Shown here: positions 1-10,326 of the stretch, piece by piece
Position numbering within the stretch: the first letter of the stretch is position 1
How the letters are laid out: each line of letters opens with the position of its first letter
Assembly (NCBI GenBank): GCA_001890945.1
Contig: MLAX01000002.1
Span: 930,001 to 994,000, forward strand
Source: Alphaproteobacteria bacterium AO1-B
GTDB lineage: Bacteria > Pseudomonadota > Alphaproteobacteria > Rhizobiales > Stappiaceae
Direction of reading: 5' to 3'
DNA: 64,000 bases
Notes under the pieces: generated by a model
Told to the model about the DNA's origin: nothing
Databases searched by the model: none
What the model saw: only the letters and a program-made list of their open reading frames with translations
Made by a program: the position numbers and the translations under genes

Positions 1-416
1 AGCTTTTCCTTGTCGTAGTAAAGCTCTTCACGGGTTTCGGTGGCGAATTCGAAGTTTGGACCCTCAACGATTGCATCCACAGGGCACGCTTCCTGGCAGA
101 AGCCGCAATAGATGCATTTCACCATGTCGATGTCGTAACGGGTCGTGCGGCGGGTGCCATCGTTGCGGCGCGGGCCAGCTTCAATGGTGATCGCCTGAGC
201 CGGACAGATCGCTTCGCAAAGCTTACAGGCAATGCAGCGCTCTTCCCCGTTCGGATAGCGGCGCAAGGCATGCTCACCGCGGAACCGCGGGCTCACCGGG
301 CCTTTTTCAAACGGATAATTGACCGTTGGCTTAGGTTTGAAGAAGTAGCGCATCGCCAAGAAAAATGCCGATACGAACTCTTGCAGAAACAGCGATTTGA
401 CGGTTTGTCCAACCAT
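1..416 (-). CDS. nuoI: NADH-quinone oxidoreductase subunit I (partial, C-terminus outside window)
   Basis: NuoI carries the two 4Fe-4S clusters N6a/N6b that pass electrons from NuoG towards NuoB at the membrane arm junction of complex I. The visible 138 codons start at an ATG at 416 and show two ferredoxin-type cysteine motifs, [12 protein letters not shown] and [12 protein letters not shown], which are diagnostic. The N-terminal stretch with [16 protein letters not shown] is typical of the family. The frame is open to the left window edge, so the gene is cut only by the window. It lies 20 bp after the small membrane gene at 437-673 in the same operon. The remaining subunits (nuoJ-N) would be expected further left but are not visible. 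Confidence 0.97.
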   Translation of the reverse strand, partial: MVGQTVKSLFLQEFVSAFFLAMRYFFKPKPTVNYPFEKGPVSPRFRGEHALRRYPNGEERCIACKLCEAICPAQAITIEAGPRRNDGTRRTTRYDIDMVKCIYCGFCQEACPVDAIVEGPNFEFATETREELYYDKEK

Positions 417-436
417 CGCGTTAGCCTCTCTTTACC

Positions 437-673
437 TCAGCCAGCCAGCAGGCTGGCGGCCCAATAGCCGACAATCGGAAAGCCGATCACCGGAATACCA
501 AAAATCAGTGCACCGATTGGTGCCCGGTATCTGGCAACGACACCACCGTCGCCGCCAGCTTGTCTGTTTTTCGTCTCCGCCGCCTGAAGGATGCCCTTCA
601 GGATCTTCCAATCGAGCCAGCCGACATAAAATCCAACTGCTGCTCCGATCACTCCGGGGAGCGACACTTCCAT
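437..673 (-). CDS. small hydrophobic protein encoded inside the nuo operon
   Basis: A 78-residue protein lies between nuoH (11 bp before it) and nuoI (20 bp after it), so it is almost certainly co-transcribed with complex I genes. It has a short N-terminal hydrophobic segment (about residues 5-20), a polar middle with KNRQAGGDGG and a C-terminal hydrophobic segment rich in Gly, Ile and Pro (about 53-76), consistent with two membrane helices. The ATG at 673 is preceded by GGGGAC about 5 bases upstream, a plausible ribosome site. I do not recognise the family. Unidentified small reading frames inside nuo operons are known from other alphaproteobacteria such as Rhodobacter capsulatus, so an accessory or assembly role is possible but is only an inference from position. 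Confidence 0.75.
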   Translation of the reverse strand: MEVSLPGVIGAAVGFYVGWLDWKILKGILQAAETKNRQAGGDGGVVARYRAPIGALIFGIPVIGFPIVGYWAASLLAG

Positions 674-684
674 AAACCGTCCCC

Positions 685-1743
685 TTACGCCGCGCCCGGC
701 GCCCAGCCTGTGATCATCAGGACTGTTGCGACCACAAACACCATGGCGAGCGACAGCGGCAGAAATACTTTCCAGCCAAGACGCATCAACTGGTCATAGC
801 GGTAGCGCGGGACCATCGCCTTGACCATGGCGAACATGAAGAAGCAGAGCAGACACTTCAGGATGAACCAAATGACGCCCGGCACCCAGGTGAACGGTGC
901 GAAGTCAAACGGCGGCAGCCATCCACCCATGAAGAAAATGGTCATCAGTGCGCACATCAGGCAGATGGCGACATACTCGCCGAGCATGAACATCATGTAC
1001 GGTGTGGAGCCGTATTCCACCATGAAGCCGGCGACCAGTTCTGATTCTGCTTCCGCCAAATCGAATGGCGGCCGGTTCGTTTCAGCCAATGCCGACACGA
1101 AGAACACCACGAACATCGGGAACAGCGGCAGCCAGTACCAGTTCAGAATATTAAGCCACGGCACGCCCAGCATGTCCGCGAGGCCGGTTTCTTGCGCCAG
1201 AACGATGCCGGTCAGGTTCAAGGTGCCTGCGCACAACAGAACCGTGACGATGACAAAACCGATGGAGACTTCGTAAGACACCATCTGCGCTGCGGACCGG
1301 AGGGCTGACAGGAACGGATACTTGGAGTTGGACGCCCAACCGCCAATGATCACACCATAAACTTCCAAGGAAGATACGGCGAAGACAAACAGCACACCGA
1401 CGTTGATGTTCGCAATCACCCAGCCATAGTCCACCGGAATGACCGACCAGGCCACCAGGGCAAGCAGCACGGACACGAGGGGCGCCAGCAGGAACAGAAC
1501 CTTGTTAGACCCCGACGGGATCACCGGCTCTTTCAAAACAAACTTCAGAAGATCGGCAAAACTCTGGAGAAGCCCCCAGGGCCCGACAACGTTCGGGCCG
1601 CGGCGGATCTGAACAGCCGCCCAGATCTTGCGGTCCGCATAAAGCACGTAGGCGACGATCACCAAAAGCACGACAAGCAACAGTACGCTCTGGAATACCA
1701 TCCAGAGGAACGGCCAGCCGTAGGTGGTCATGAACTCAGCCAT
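685..1743 (-). CDS. nuoH: NADH-quinone oxidoreductase subunit H
   Basis: NuoH (ND1) is the membrane subunit that forms much of the quinone-binding chamber where the peripheral arm meets the membrane arm. The 352-residue protein is of normal length and strongly hydrophobic, with about eight helices. Family signatures are visible: [13 protein letters not shown] at 45-57 and ETNRPPFDL followed by acidic EAESE at 221-235, the region tied to quinone access and proton coupling. The ATG at 1743 has GGGGA seven bases upstream. It follows nuoG by 16 bp and precedes the small membrane gene by 11 bp. Confidence 0.98.
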   Translation of the reverse strand: MAEFMTTYGWPFLWMVFQSVLLLVVLLVIVAYVLYADRKIWAAVQIRRGPNVVGPWGLLQSFADLLKFVLKEPVIPSGSNKVLFLLAPLVSVLLALVAWSVIPVDYGWVIANINVGVLFVFAVSSLEVYGVIIGGWASNSKYPFLSALRSAAQMVSYEVSIGFVIVTVLLCAGTLNLTGIVLAQETGLADMLGVPWLNILNWYWLPLFPMFVVFFVSALAETNRPPFDLAEAESELVAGFMVEYGSTPYMMFMLGEYVAICLMCALMTIFFMGGWLPPFDFAPFTWVPGVIWFILKCLLCFFMFAMVKAMVPRYRYDQLMRLGWKVFLPLSLAMVFVVATVLMITGWAPGAA

Positions 1744-1759
1744 TTCGGTCCCCTACCCC

Positions 1760-3823
1760 TTATTCCGCAGCTTCTGCGGCACGCGTTTTCGCGAGCGCCG
1801 AACACTCGGCCATCACCTTGGAGGCGCGTGCGATCGGGTTGGTCAAATAAAAGTCCCGGATCACGTTTGCAAACCCGGCGCTGTCCATTTTGGCTTTGCC
1901 ATTGGCCAGCTTCTGAATATCTGCAGCATCGCCGGCTTCGATGGAATCGATCGCTGCCATATGCGGAACGGCTTCAAAGAGCTTGGAGCGCAGTTGCGGC
2001 AGGGAATCAAATTCCAAAGCCTGACCGAGAACGGCTGATAGAGCCCGAAGGATTGCCCAGTCCTCGCGCGCATCACCCGGAGGGAAGCCCGCGCGGTCCG
2101 CCATTTGAACCCGGCCTTCCGTATTCACGTAGATGGCGGATTTCTCGGTGTAAGCTGCGCCAGGTAAGATCACGTCGGCGCGGTGCGCCCCGCGGTCGCC
2201 ATGTGTACCCTGATAAACAACGAACGCGCCTTCCGGAACCTCAATCTCATCAACACCGAGCAGGAAGAGAACATCCAGCGCGCCGCTTTCCAGCATGCCG
2301 CCCGTGTCCTTGCCGCCATCGCCCGGGACAAACCCGATGTCGAGCGCCCCGACCTGGGAAGCTTCGGTGTGGAGGATATTGAAGCCGTTCCAACCGTCCT
2401 TGATCACACCCAGGGATTTTGCGGCTGCCGCAAGGTTCGCCAGGACAGCTGCGCCATCGGCCCGGTTCAAAGCGCCCTGCCCAATGATGAACATCGGCTT
2501 TTTGGCCTTGGCCGGTGCGTGTTTGACGAATTCCTTAATGCTGTCCGGACCGGCCCCAAGGTAGGTGACCGGGTAGGTCAGATCAGCATTTTCACCGATC
2601 ACACCAACGGTCAGATCGCCCTGTGCCCAACGCTTGCGGATCCGGGCGTTCAGAACCGGTGCCTCAACGCGCGGGTTGGTGCCGATCAGCAAGATGGCAT
2701 CTGCCTCTTCAATTCCCTGAATTGTGGAGTTGAAGAGATAGCTCGCGCGGCCATTCGACGGATGCAACGGTGAGCCCGGGAATCGGCTGTCGATGTTGGC
2801 GGAGCCGATTTTTGCCATCAGGCTCTTAAGCGCAAACATGTCTTCAACACCGGCAAGCTGCCCTGCGAGCGCACCGACCTTGTCAGCGGATGTCGCTTTG
2901 ACTTTGTCGGCAATGATTTGGAACGCCTGAGACCAGGAAACCGGCTGTAGTTTCCCATCGATCTTCGCATACGGGCGATCAAGACGCTGTGTCTTCAACC
3001 CGTCCCAGATGTAGCGGGACTTGTCGGAGATCCACTCTTCGTTGATCTCTTCATTGAGCCGCGGCATCACGCGCATGACTTCCTTGCCGCGTGTGTCAAC
3101 GCGAATAGCCGAACCGAGCGCATCCATGACGTCGATGCTTTCGGTCTTGGTCAACTCCCAAGGACGGGCGTGGAACTCGTAAGGCTTATGCGTCAGCGCA
3201 CCAACCGGGCAGAGATCGGCCACGTTGCCCTGCATTTCTGAGGACAGCGCCGCTTCCAGATAGGTGGTGATTTCGGCATCTTCCCCGCGGCCAATCAGGC
3301 CCATGTCCGACACACCTGCAACTTCCGTGGTGAAACGGACACAGCGCGTGCAGTGAATGCAGCGGGTCATGATCGTCTTGATGAGCGGGCCGATTTCCTT
3401 GTTCTCAACCGCACGCTTGTTCTCATCGAACCGCGTGGTGTCGACACCATAGGCCATCGCCTGATCTTGAAGGTCGCACTCCCCGCCCTGATCGCAGATC
3501 GGGCAGTCCAGCGGGTGGTTGATGAGCAGGAACTCCATCACCCCTTCGCGGGCCTTCTTGACCATTTCGGATTTAGTTTCAACGACCGGCGGTTCACCGT
3601 TCGGGCCCGGACGCAGATCCTTGACGCCCATCGCGCAAGACGCGGTCGGCTTGGGCGGTCCGCCCTTCACTTCCACCAGGCACATGCGGCAGTTGCCGGC
3701 AATCGACAGGCGGTCGTGGTAACAAAACCGCGGAACCTCGGCACCTGCCTCTTCACAAGCCTGAAGCAGGGTGTAGTCTGCCGGGACGTCTACCTCATTG
3801 CCGTCGATGATGAGCTTCGTCAT
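1760..3823 (-). CDS. nuoG: NADH-quinone oxidoreductase subunit G
   Basis: NuoG is the large iron-sulfur subunit of the complex I electron-input module. The 687-residue protein has an N-terminal 2Fe-2S ferredoxin domain (cysteines in PRFCYH and GNCRMC, about residues 34-48), the His/Cys-ligated cluster segment NHPLDCPICDQGGECDLQ, a CIHCTRC 4Fe-4S motif near 155, and a molybdopterin-oxidoreductase-like fold without molybdenum cofactor over the rest. The length fits the alphaproteobacterial/mitochondrial type (about 690) rather than the longer E. coli form. The ATG at 3823 has GGAG upstream. It sits 26 bp after nuoF. Confidence 0.98.
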   Translation of the reverse strand: MTKLIIDGNEVDVPADYTLLQACEEAGAEVPRFCYHDRLSIAGNCRMCLVEVKGGPPKPTASCAMGVKDLRPGPNGEPPVVETKSEMVKKAREGVMEFLLINHPLDCPICDQGGECDLQDQAMAYGVDTTRFDENKRAVENKEIGPLIKTIMTRCIHCTRCVRFTTEVAGVSDMGLIGRGEDAEITTYLEAALSSEMQGNVADLCPVGALTHKPYEFHARPWELTKTESIDVMDALGSAIRVDTRGKEVMRVMPRLNEEINEEWISDKSRYIWDGLKTQRLDRPYAKIDGKLQPVSWSQAFQIIADKVKATSADKVGALAGQLAGVEDMFALKSLMAKIGSANIDSRFPGSPLHPSNGRASYLFNSTIQGIEEADAILLIGTNPRVEAPVLNARIRKRWAQGDLTVGVIGENADLTYPVTYLGAGPDSIKEFVKHAPAKAKKPMFIIGQGALNRADGAAVLANLAAAAKSLGVIKDGWNGFNILHTEASQVGALDIGFVPGDGGKDTGGMLESGALDVLFLLGVDEIEVPEGAFVVYQGTHGDRGAHRADVILPGAAYTEKSAIYVNTEGRVQMADRAGFPPGDAREDWAILRALSAVLGQALEFDSLPQLRSKLFEAVPHMAAIDSIEAGDAADIQKLANGKAKMDSAGFANVIRDFYLTNPIARASKVMAECSALAKTRAAEAAE

Positions 3824-3849
3824 CCGCTGCTCTCCAAATTCCGTTCCGC

Positions 3850-5151
3850 TTACTCAGCCGCCACCATGGTCGAAGACGTTCTCGACTTGGCGACATAGTC
3901 ATCGATGCGTTGCTCGATGACCGGCCGGAAATTCTTGATCAAGCCCTGGATCGGCCAAGCAGCCGCATCTCCAAGAGCACAAATTGTATGGCCTTCGACC
4001 TGCTTGGTGACCTTGAAGAGCATGTCGATCTCTTCATAAGAGCTTTCGCCTTTCACCATGCGTTCCATCACACGCCACATCCAGCCAGTGCCTTCCCGGC
4101 ACGGTGTGCACTGACCACAGCTCTCGTGCTTGTAGAAGTAGCTGAGGCGGGCAATCGCCTTGATGATATCAGTCGACTTGTCCATGACGATCACCGCAGC
4201 AGTGCCAAGGCCGGAGCCCATGCCGCGCAGTGTGTCGAAATCCATCGGTGCGTCTTTGATCTCTTCCGCCGTACAGCACGGGACCGAAGATCCGCCGGGA
4301 ATTACCGCCAGGAGATTGTCCCAACCACCGCGAATGCCACCGCAATGCTTGTCGATCATCTCAGAAAACGGAACGCCGAGCTCTTCTTCGAAAGTCGCCG
4401 GCTGGTTGACGTGACCAGAGACGCAGAAGAGCTTCGTGCCGGTGTTGTTCGGACGGCCAAGGCTCGCGAACCAACCGCCGCCGCGGCGAAGGATGGTCGG
4501 TGCAACTGCAATCGATTCCACGTTGTTCACAGTCGTCGGGCAACCGTACAGACCAACGTTTGCCGGGAACGGCGGCTTCAGGCGCGGCTGGCCCTTCTTG
4601 CCTTCCAGGCTCTCCAGCAACGCGGTTTCCTCACCGCAGATGTAAGCGCCTGCGCCATGGTGAACGTAGATGTCGAAATCGTAGCCGTTCTTGTTGTTCT
4701 TTCCGATCAGTCCGGCGTCATACGCCTGATCGATCGCTGCCTGCAGGCGCTCGCGCTCACGGATGAACTCGCCGCGCACGTAAATGTAGGCCGCGATCGC
4801 CCCCATGGCGAAACCGGCGACCAGGCAGCCCTCAACCAGCGTGTGTGGATCGTGGCGCAAGATTTCACGGTCTTTACAAGTGCCTGGTTCGGATTCGTCG
4901 GCATTGACGACGAGATACGCCGGACGGCCATCGGATTCTTTGGGCATGAAGGACCATTTCAGGCCGGTCGGGAACCCCGCCCCGCCACGGCCTCTGAGAC
5001 CGCTGTCCTTCATTTCCTGGATGATCCAGTCGCGGCCCTTGTCGAGCAACCCCTTGGTGTTGTCCCACTGGCCGCGTTTCTTCGCGCCTTCCAGACCCCA
5101 GTCGTGAAGGCCGTATATGTTGGTGAAGATACGATCCTTATCCTGAAGCAT
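3850..5151 (-). CDS. nuoF: NADH-quinone oxidoreductase subunit F
   Basis: NuoF binds NADH and FMN and carries cluster N3, so it is the entry point for electrons. The 433-residue protein shows the glycine-rich flavin/NADH loop [13 protein letters not shown] at 54-66, the [13 protein letters not shown] segment at 84-96, and the 4Fe-4S ligands Cys345, Cys348, Cys351 (CGQCTPC) and Cys391. All expected ligands are present. The ATG at 5151 has GGGGAAG just upstream and follows the nuoE stop by only 9 bp. Confidence 0.98.
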   Translation of the reverse strand: MLQDKDRIFTNIYGLHDWGLEGAKKRGQWDNTKGLLDKGRDWIIQEMKDSGLRGRGGAGFPTGLKWSFMPKESDGRPAYLVVNADESEPGTCKDREILRHDPHTLVEGCLVAGFAMGAIAAYIYVRGEFIRERERLQAAIDQAYDAGLIGKNNKNGYDFDIYVHHGAGAYICGEETALLESLEGKKGQPRLKPPFPANVGLYGCPTTVNNVESIAVAPTILRRGGGWFASLGRPNNTGTKLFCVSGHVNQPATFEEELGVPFSEMIDKHCGGIRGGWDNLLAVIPGGSSVPCCTAEEIKDAPMDFDTLRGMGSGLGTAAVIVMDKSTDIIKAIARLSYFYKHESCGQCTPCREGTGWMWRVMERMVKGESSYEEIDMLFKVTKQVEGHTICALGDAAAWPIQGLIKNFRPVIEQRIDDYVAKSRTSSTMVAAE

Positions 5152-5160
5152 CTCTTCCCC

Positions 5161-6417
5161 TTAGTCTTCGCTCTTGGAAGAAGCGACTTCGCCTGCTTCC
5201 ACACGCTTGGAAAATTCGGTCTCTCCGCCGGACGCAAGCAGTTTGGCCTGCTCAATCCAGCCGTCACGCTCGATGCGCCCCTTGAACTTCAGCCGGCTGT
5301 CGACCCAGGCAACCTCTTCCGGTCCCCAGCTTGCGACTTGATCAAAGTGGAAGAAGCCGAGTTCATGCAACGTCGCTTCCAGCTTCGGCCCAACACCCTT
5401 GAGCTTTTTCAGGTCATCGGGTTTGCCGTCGCGGGCTTGCTTCAAGGTTTCCGGTGCCTTTTCAGAAACCGTTTCAGCAGCTTCGACCTTCGCTTCCGGC
5501 TTGGCCTTGGATACAGGTGCCGGCTCGCTGGCCTTTTCTGCTACTTTTTCAACCTTGTCAGCTGTTTTGGCAGCCGTCTTTTTCGGTGCAGCCTTTTTCG
5601 GCGCATCCGGTTTTTTCTCAGCCGGAGCATCGGCTGGCGCTTCGGCTTTTGCCGCGAAAGCTGCCTTTACCTTGGCAACAGCGTCTTCTGCGGGTGTCGG
5701 CACACCGTCGTAGTCATTTCCGCCGGTGTTGATGGCAGCGCCCGCAAAATGGTGGGACGCCTTTTCAGACCCATCCACTACGTGCGGGACAGGCAGGGTG
5801 CCCGTGGTGTTGTCTTCAATCTCGGTCAGGCTGGTTTGCCCACCCTCAGCCATGGAGAACCGGCGGCCATTCTGGGGGCCTGGCGTGACTTCATTCCCGG
5901 CTTCAATATCGTCCAGAAGCTTGTTGAAAGTTTCTTCGTTGAGATCTTCATAGGTGTCTTTGAAAATCTGCACCATTGGCGCATTCACGCAAGCACCCAG
6001 GCACTCAACCTCTTCCCAGGAGAACATGCCGTCCTCAGAGATCTCGTGCATATGCTTCGCAATGCGGGACTTACAGATCTTGATCAGATCTTCCGAGCCG
6101 CGCAGCTGGCAAGGTGTCGTGCCGCACACTTGAATGTGGGCTTTCTTTCCGACCGGCTGAAGCTGGAACATTGTGTAGAAGGTCGCAACTTCCAAAACGC
6201 GGATATTCGGCATTTCCAAGAGATCAGCAACATAGCGGATCGCAGGTTCGCTGACCCAGCCATCGTTCTGTTCCTGTGCACGCCACAGAAGCGGGATGAC
6301 CGCTGACGCCTGACGGCCGGCGGGATAGCGGTCGATCAACTTCTTCGCCCAGCCAAGGTTTTCCTCGGTGAACTCAAAGCTATCAGGTTGTTCCGCCGCA
6401 AGCCTGCGAACTGCCAT
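5161..6417 (-). CDS. nuoE: NADH-quinone oxidoreductase subunit E with long C-terminal extension
   Basis: The first ~200 residues are the thioredoxin-like NuoE subunit, with 2Fe-2S (N1a) ligands at Cys98, Cys103, Cys139 and Cys143. The protein is 418 residues, against roughly 160-220 for classic NuoE. The excess is a low-complexity Ala/Lys/Pro/Glu linker (about 250-330) and a compact C-terminal domain (about 335-395) containing [12 protein letters not shown], which looks like a helix-hairpin-helix. Such tails occur in several alphaproteobacterial NuoE proteins. The function of the tail is not known to me; a nucleic-acid or protein interaction is only suggested by the fold guess. The start at 6417 has a weak ribosome site and lies 81 bp after nuoD, the second-longest gap in the operon. 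Confidence 0.96.
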   Translation of the reverse strand: MAVRRLAAEQPDSFEFTEENLGWAKKLIDRYPAGRQASAVIPLLWRAQEQNDGWVSEPAIRYVADLLEMPNIRVLEVATFYTMFQLQPVGKKAHIQVCGTTPCQLRGSEDLIKICKSRIAKHMHEISEDGMFSWEEVECLGACVNAPMVQIFKDTYEDLNEETFNKLLDDIEAGNEVTPGPQNGRRFSMAEGGQTSLTEIEDNTTGTLPVPHVVDGSEKASHHFAGAAINTGGNDYDGVPTPAEDAVAKVKAAFAAKAEAPADAPAEKKPDAPKKAAPKKTAAKTADKVEKVAEKASEPAPVSKAKPEAKVEAAETVSEKAPETLKQARDGKPDDLKKLKGVGPKLEATLHELGFFHFDQVASWGPEEVAWVDSRLKFKGRIERDGWIEQAKLLASGGETEFSKRVEAGEVASSKSED

Positions 6418-6498
6418 GAGGTAATTCCCGTTGTTATCAGCTGCCCGGCGCCGCTACAGCGGCTGCCTGGGTCGAAATTGTGTGGAGGATGCCCCGCA

Positions 6499-7683
6499 TC
6501 AGCGGTCAACCTCACCGAAAACGATGTCCATGGATCCAAGCACCGCTGAAACGTCGGCGAGCTGGTGGCCACGGCAGACGAAATCCATCGCCGAAAGGTG
6601 GGCGTAGCCCGGTGCCTTGATCTTGCAACGGTAAGGCTTGTTGGTGCCGTCAGCCACGAGATACACACCGAATTCGCCTTTCGGCGCTTCAACGGCCGCA
6701 TAAACTTCACCCGGCGGTACGTGATAGCCTTCCGTGTAGAGCTTGAAGTGGTGGATCAACGATTCCATCGAGCGTTTCATTTCACCACGCTTGGGCGGAA
6801 CGATCTTACCGTCAGCAGACGATACTGGACCGGTTTCCACCGTCAGCTTCTCCAGGCACTGTTTCATGATCCGGATCGACTGGCGCATCTCATCCATCCG
6901 GATCAAATACCGGTCATAACAGTCGCCGTTCTTACCGATCGGAATGTCGAAGTCGAGTTCGGAATAGCACTCATAAGGCTGCGACTTGCGCAGGTCCCAA
7001 GGCGCCCCGGAGCCCCGAACCATGACGCCGGAGAAACCCCAAGCCCAGGCGTCGTCCAGATCGACAACACCAATGTCAACATTCCGCTGCTTGAAGATGC
7101 GGTTGTCTGTCAAAAGACCTTCGATATCGTCCAGCGTCTGCAGGAACGGGTCACAGAAATCCCAGATATCATCCAGAAGGTCCCGTGGCAGGTCCTGGTG
7201 AACACCACCCGGACGCACATAGGCAGCGTGCATCCGCGCGCCGCAGGCGCGCTCATAGAAGACCATCAGCTCTTCACGCGGCTCAAAGCCCCACAGCGGC
7301 GGCGTCAACGCGCCAACGTCCATCGCCTGAGTGGTGACATTCAAAAGGTGCGACAGGATCCGACCAATTTCCGAATAAAGCACACGCACCAGCTGTCCGC
7401 GCTTCGGCACTTCGATACCGAGCATACGCTCAACGGCCAGAGCAAACGCGTGCTCCTGGTTCATCGGCGCAACATAATCCAGTCGATCGAAGTACGGAAC
7501 AGCCTGAAGATAGGTCTTCTGCTCGATCAGCTTTTCCGTGCCGCGGTGCAAAAGGCCGATATGCGGATCGACGCGAGTGACCACCTCGCCGTCCAGCTCC
7601 AGCACCAGACGCAACACGCCGTGCGCCGCCGGGTGCTGCGGACCAAAGTTGATGTTGAAGTTACGAACCTGAGCCTCAGCCAT
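6499..7683 (-). CDS. nuoD: NADH-quinone oxidoreductase subunit D
   Basis: NuoD is the 49-kDa subunit, related to NiFe-hydrogenase large subunits, which together with NuoB forms the quinone reduction site. The 394-residue protein opens with [25 protein letters not shown], whose PQHPAAHG segment (about 14-21) lies next to the quinone head-group site. The HRGTEKL and MNQEHAF motifs are also present, as is the C-terminal DIVFGEVDR. Length and ends are normal. It begins 11 bp after nuoC and has GGCGGG upstream of the ATG. It is a separate gene, not a NuoCD fusion as in E. coli. Confidence 0.98.
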   Translation of the reverse strand: MAEAQVRNFNINFGPQHPAAHGVLRLVLELDGEVVTRVDPHIGLLHRGTEKLIEQKTYLQAVPYFDRLDYVAPMNQEHAFALAVERMLGIEVPKRGQLVRVLYSEIGRILSHLLNVTTQAMDVGALTPPLWGFEPREELMVFYERACGARMHAAYVRPGGVHQDLPRDLLDDIWDFCDPFLQTLDDIEGLLTDNRIFKQRNVDIGVVDLDDAWAWGFSGVMVRGSGAPWDLRKSQPYECYSELDFDIPIGKNGDCYDRYLIRMDEMRQSIRIMKQCLEKLTVETGPVSSADGKIVPPKRGEMKRSMESLIHHFKLYTEGYHVPPGEVYAAVEAPKGEFGVYLVADGTNKPYRCKIKAPGYAHLSAMDFVCRGHQLADVSAVLGSMDIVFGEVDR

Positions 7684-7694
7684 CGGGACCCGCC

Positions 7695-8300
7695 TTAATT
7701 CGTCGTTGCTTTTTCATCGCCCGGCAGCACGTAATCCGTGCCTTCCCATGGCGAGAGGAAATCAAAGGTGCGCATTTCCTGGTTCAGGCGAACCGGCTCA
7801 TAAACAACGCGTTTCTTTTCGTCGTCATAGCGGACTTCGACAAACCCGGTCACAGGGAAATCCTTGCGCAGCGGATGACCGTCGAAGCCGTAATCCGTCA
7901 GGATCCGGCGCAAGTCCGGATGGCCGGAAAACAAGATGCCGTACATGTCGTAGGCTTCCCGTTCAAACCATTCTGCTCCCGGAAACAGAGACGTCAAAGA
8001 CGCGACCGGCGTCACATCATCTGTTTCGAGCTTCACGCGAATACGCTGGTTCTGGAAGGGGGACAGGAAGTGGTACACAACGTCGAAACGTTTCTCGCGC
8101 GCCGGATAGTCAACGCCGCAAATGTCCGTCAGGTTGACGAACTTGCAGGAGGCGTTGTCGCGAAGATACCGCACCACATCAAGAATGTCGGACGCATTCA
8201 CGACCAGTGTGAGCTCGCCGTATTCGACCTTCCAGGACACGAGGGACTCTGACAAACCGAGCTCGATATGCTCGGCGAGTTCCTTCAACGTTTCGTCCAT
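7695..8300 (-). CDS. nuoC: NADH-quinone oxidoreductase subunit C
   Basis: NuoC is the 30-kDa peripheral-arm subunit that packs against NuoD. The chosen start at 8300 ([13 protein letters not shown]) gives 201 residues and has GAAGGAG about 11 bases upstream. An in-frame upstream extension to 8369 adds 23 low-quality residues and is unlikely to be translated. Family signatures include the [13 protein letters not shown] region and the C-terminal block with [22 protein letters not shown] and GHPLRKDFP. The gap of 87 bp to nuoB is the longest in this part of the operon. Confidence 0.97.
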   Translation of the reverse strand: MDETLKELAEHIELGLSESLVSWKVEYGELTLVVNASDILDVVRYLRDNASCKFVNLTDICGVDYPAREKRFDVVYHFLSPFQNQRIRVKLETDDVTPVASLTSLFPGAEWFEREAYDMYGILFSGHPDLRRILTDYGFDGHPLRKDFPVTGFVEVRYDDEKKRVVYEPVRLNQEMRTFDFLSPWEGTDYVLPGDEKATTN

Positions 8301-8387
8301 GTTCGACCTCACTCCTTCGGAGCTCTCATTTGGGCCGCTTTGGCCCTCTTCCCTCAAATCCGCCGCCATTCAAAGCGGCGAATGCAA

Positions 8388-8966
8388 TCAACGTTCAATC
8401 GTGCCTGTGCGGCGGATCTTTTTCTGCAGCATCAAGACCCCATAAAGCAGCGCCTCGGCTGTCGGAGGACATCCCGGGACGTATATATCGACCGGGACGA
8501 CGCGGTCACATCCGCGTACTACTGAATAAGAATAGTGGTAGTAGCCACCACCATTGGCGCAGGATCCCATGGAGATGACATACCGCGGTTCCGGCATCTG
8601 GTCGTAAACCTTGCGCAGCGCAGGCGCCATCTTGTTGGTCAGCGTCCCAGCAACAATCATCACATCCGACTGACGCGGGGATGCGCGCGGGGCAAAGCCA
8701 AAGCGCTCAGCGTCATAGCGCGGCATGGACATTTGCATCATCTCAACGGCGCAACAGGCCAGACCAAACGTCATCCACATCAAGGAGCCTGTGCGGGCCC
8801 ACTGAATCAGGTTGTCGGTGGAAGTGACAAGAAAGCCCTTGTCGGCAAGCTCGTCATTGACTTCCAGGAAAAACGGGTCGTCCGCGCCAACCGGCTTTCC
8901 GGTATTCGGGTCGATAATGCCCTTCGGCTGCTCCGCGATGAGCGGCTTGGCAGTGGTCAATCCCAT
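8388..8966 (-). CDS. nuoB: NADH-quinone oxidoreductase subunit B
   Basis: NuoB carries the terminal 4Fe-4S cluster N2, which reduces quinone. With the start at 8966 the protein has 192 residues and the four N2 ligands are Cys71, Cys72 (GLACCAVEM), Cys136 (GSCAN) and Cys166 (GCPP). This start is supported by an AAAAAAGGAG sequence 8 bases upstream; a start seven codons earlier lies inside that ribosome site. The ATG overlaps the end of nuoA by 10 bases, which suggests translational coupling. Confidence 0.97.
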   Translation of the reverse strand: MGLTTAKPLIAEQPKGIIDPNTGKPVGADDPFFLEVNDELADKGFLVTSTDNLIQWARTGSLMWMTFGLACCAVEMMQMSMPRYDAERFGFAPRASPRQSDVMIVAGTLTNKMAPALRKVYDQMPEPRYVISMGSCANGGGYYHYSYSVVRGCDRVVPVDIYVPGCPPTAEALLYGVLMLQKKIRRTGTIER

Positions 8967-9322
8967 TCCAGCGCTCCTTTTTTCCATTCGTAGATAAATC
9001 CGACCGTCAGGACGCCCAGGAACACCATCATCGAGCCGTAGCCGTACCAGCCGAGCTCACCGAAGGAGACCGCCCACGGAAACAGAAAGGCCACTTCCAG
9101 GTCAAAGATGATGAAGAGGATCGCAACCAGATAAAAGCGAATATCGAATTTCATCCGGGCGTCGTCAAAAGCGTTGAAGCCGCACTCGTAGGCAGACAGC
9201 TTTTCTGGATCCGGGTTCTTGTAAGCAAGCAGGAAGGGCGAGATCAGCAGCGCAAGGCCAATGACCAGCGCAATGCCGATAAACACGACGATCGGGACAT
9301 ATTCCCGCAGAAGTTCTTCCAT
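8957..9322 (-). CDS. nuoA: NADH-quinone oxidoreductase subunit A
   Basis: NuoA (ND3) is a three-helix membrane subunit beside the quinone chamber. The start at 9322 ([14 protein letters not shown]) gives 121 residues, matching the length known for Paracoccus-type subunits, and has AAGGA nine bases upstream; an upstream in-frame ATG at 9340 lacks a ribosome site. Family signatures are [22 protein letters not shown] (the loop with the conserved Cys) and [12 protein letters not shown]. It is the first gene of the leftward nuo operon, so the promoter should lie in 9323-9785. Confidence 0.97.
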   Translation of the reverse strand: MEELLREYVPIVVFIGIALVIGLALLISPFLLAYKNPDPEKLSAYECGFNAFDDARMKFDIRFYLVAILFIIFDLEVAFLFPWAVSFGELGWYGYGSMMVFLGVLTVGFIYEWKKGALEWD

Positions 9323-9785
9323 GTTTTCGCGTCCTTGCATTTGGAGGCGGACCGGGAGGCGATCCGTACCGCAGCCCTGCCCTGTCCTGCACCGGATAGT
9401 ACCATCAGGTCATGCGTGGCCCGTCGGTTTTTTCACTAATCCAACATGCGAGCGCACACCTAGCCCACGTATTGCTGCAACGCAAGACCCTAACCCGGTC
9501 AAGCTATTGCCACATTTAAACCAAATCCATAACAGAACGCTACAAAGCGCATAATTCGGCGGGTTTGAAAGGCAGGATTTTCTCTGCACAACCGGCGCGG
9601 CAAATTGGCCGCACGCCATGACCAATCAAGCCAATCACTAGAATCGCCTGCATTTGGCATCGATCTAGCGGAAACCCGGCTCATCAGGCACGAGATTCAA
9701 ACGCACCTGGACGCCGCAACGCGCACCGACGTCGGCCGGTTGAACTTGAATTGCTAAATTCTCGGAAAAAATCGGGAACCGTGAG
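9323..9785. other. intergenic region upstream of nuoA
   Basis: This stretch of about 460 bp separates the nuo operon from the tRNA-Asp pair. Short open frames exist on the minus strand but have no recognisable products and no convincing ribosome sites. It should contain the nuo promoter reading left and the 3' trailer of the tRNA transcript, which also reads left, but I cannot point to a clear -35/-10 pair or terminator. Confidence 0.5.
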
Positions 9786-9862
9786 TGGCGCGAGTGACGG
9801 GGCTCGAACCCGCGACCTCCGGCGTGACAGGCCGGCACTCTAACCAACTGAGCTACACCCGC
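9786..9862 (-). tRNA. tRNA-Asp (GTC), copy 1
   Basis: The minus strand reads as a full cloverleaf: acceptor GCGGGTG pairing with CACTCGC, D-arm GCTCAGTTGGTTAGAG, anticodon loop CTGTCAC with anticodon GTC, T-arm GCGGGTTCGAACCCCGT, discriminator G and an encoded CCA. The length is 77 nt including CCA. It is identical to the copy at 9905-9981, 42 bp away, and probably co-transcribed with it. Confidence 0.97.
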
Positions 9863-9904
9863 ACATTCACGGTATATATGCGCCACAAACCCAATTTGGG
9901 AAAG

Positions 9905-9981
9905 TGGCGCGAGTGACGGGGCTCGAACCCGCGACCTCCGGCGTGACAGGCCGGCACTCTAACCAACTGAGCTACACCCGC
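9905..9981 (-). tRNA. tRNA-Asp (GTC), copy 2
   Basis: This is the same 77-nt tRNA-Asp sequence as copy 1, with anticodon GTC and encoded CCA. On the minus strand it is the upstream member of the pair. The spacer between the two copies is short (42 bp), consistent with one precursor transcript. Confidence 0.97.
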
Positions 9982-10326
9982 TTCGCGCGGCGACGTGATG
10001 TCGTCGCGAAGTGGCGCTGATGTACGGCGGCTGAGACATGAAGTCAAGCGCTCTGGCCGGACAATTATGTCGTTTTTTTAAAAGCCTTCTGTTTGAGCCA
10101 TTTTGCCAACGCACCAAAAGCGTTCAGGTTGTGGACAACTCAATTTACCAGATCGGAACTCGCCACCTGAAATCCCGAAGACGATGTGATTTTTTTATCA
10201 GTGATTCAATACTTTAAGGTGCGGTGGGTAAGTAAAAGCCCTTCAGCACTCAAAGCGAAAAACAATCCATCGAAACATTGATGCATATTGATTGCACGCC
10301 GCCCCGGCTCAGGAAAGGACATTGAA
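9982..10326. other. intergenic region between tRNA-Asp and the channel gene
   Basis: About 345 bp without a supported gene. It must hold the tRNA-Asp promoter (minus strand) and the promoter of the channel-like gene (plus strand). The part around 10050-10205 is AT-rich compared with its surroundings. No hairpin or operator stands out. Confidence 0.4.

Noticed and set aside
3910-6306. 798-codon open frame on the plus strand opposite nuoF and nuoE
   Set aside because: It is entirely antisense to two well-supported complex I genes, has no recognisable domains, and results from high-GC codon use that removes stops from the opposite strand.
9786-9981. Direct repeats of about 77 bp suggesting a duplication or CRISPR-like unit
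   Set aside because: They are two complete identical tRNA-Asp genes, an ordinary tandem tRNA pair.
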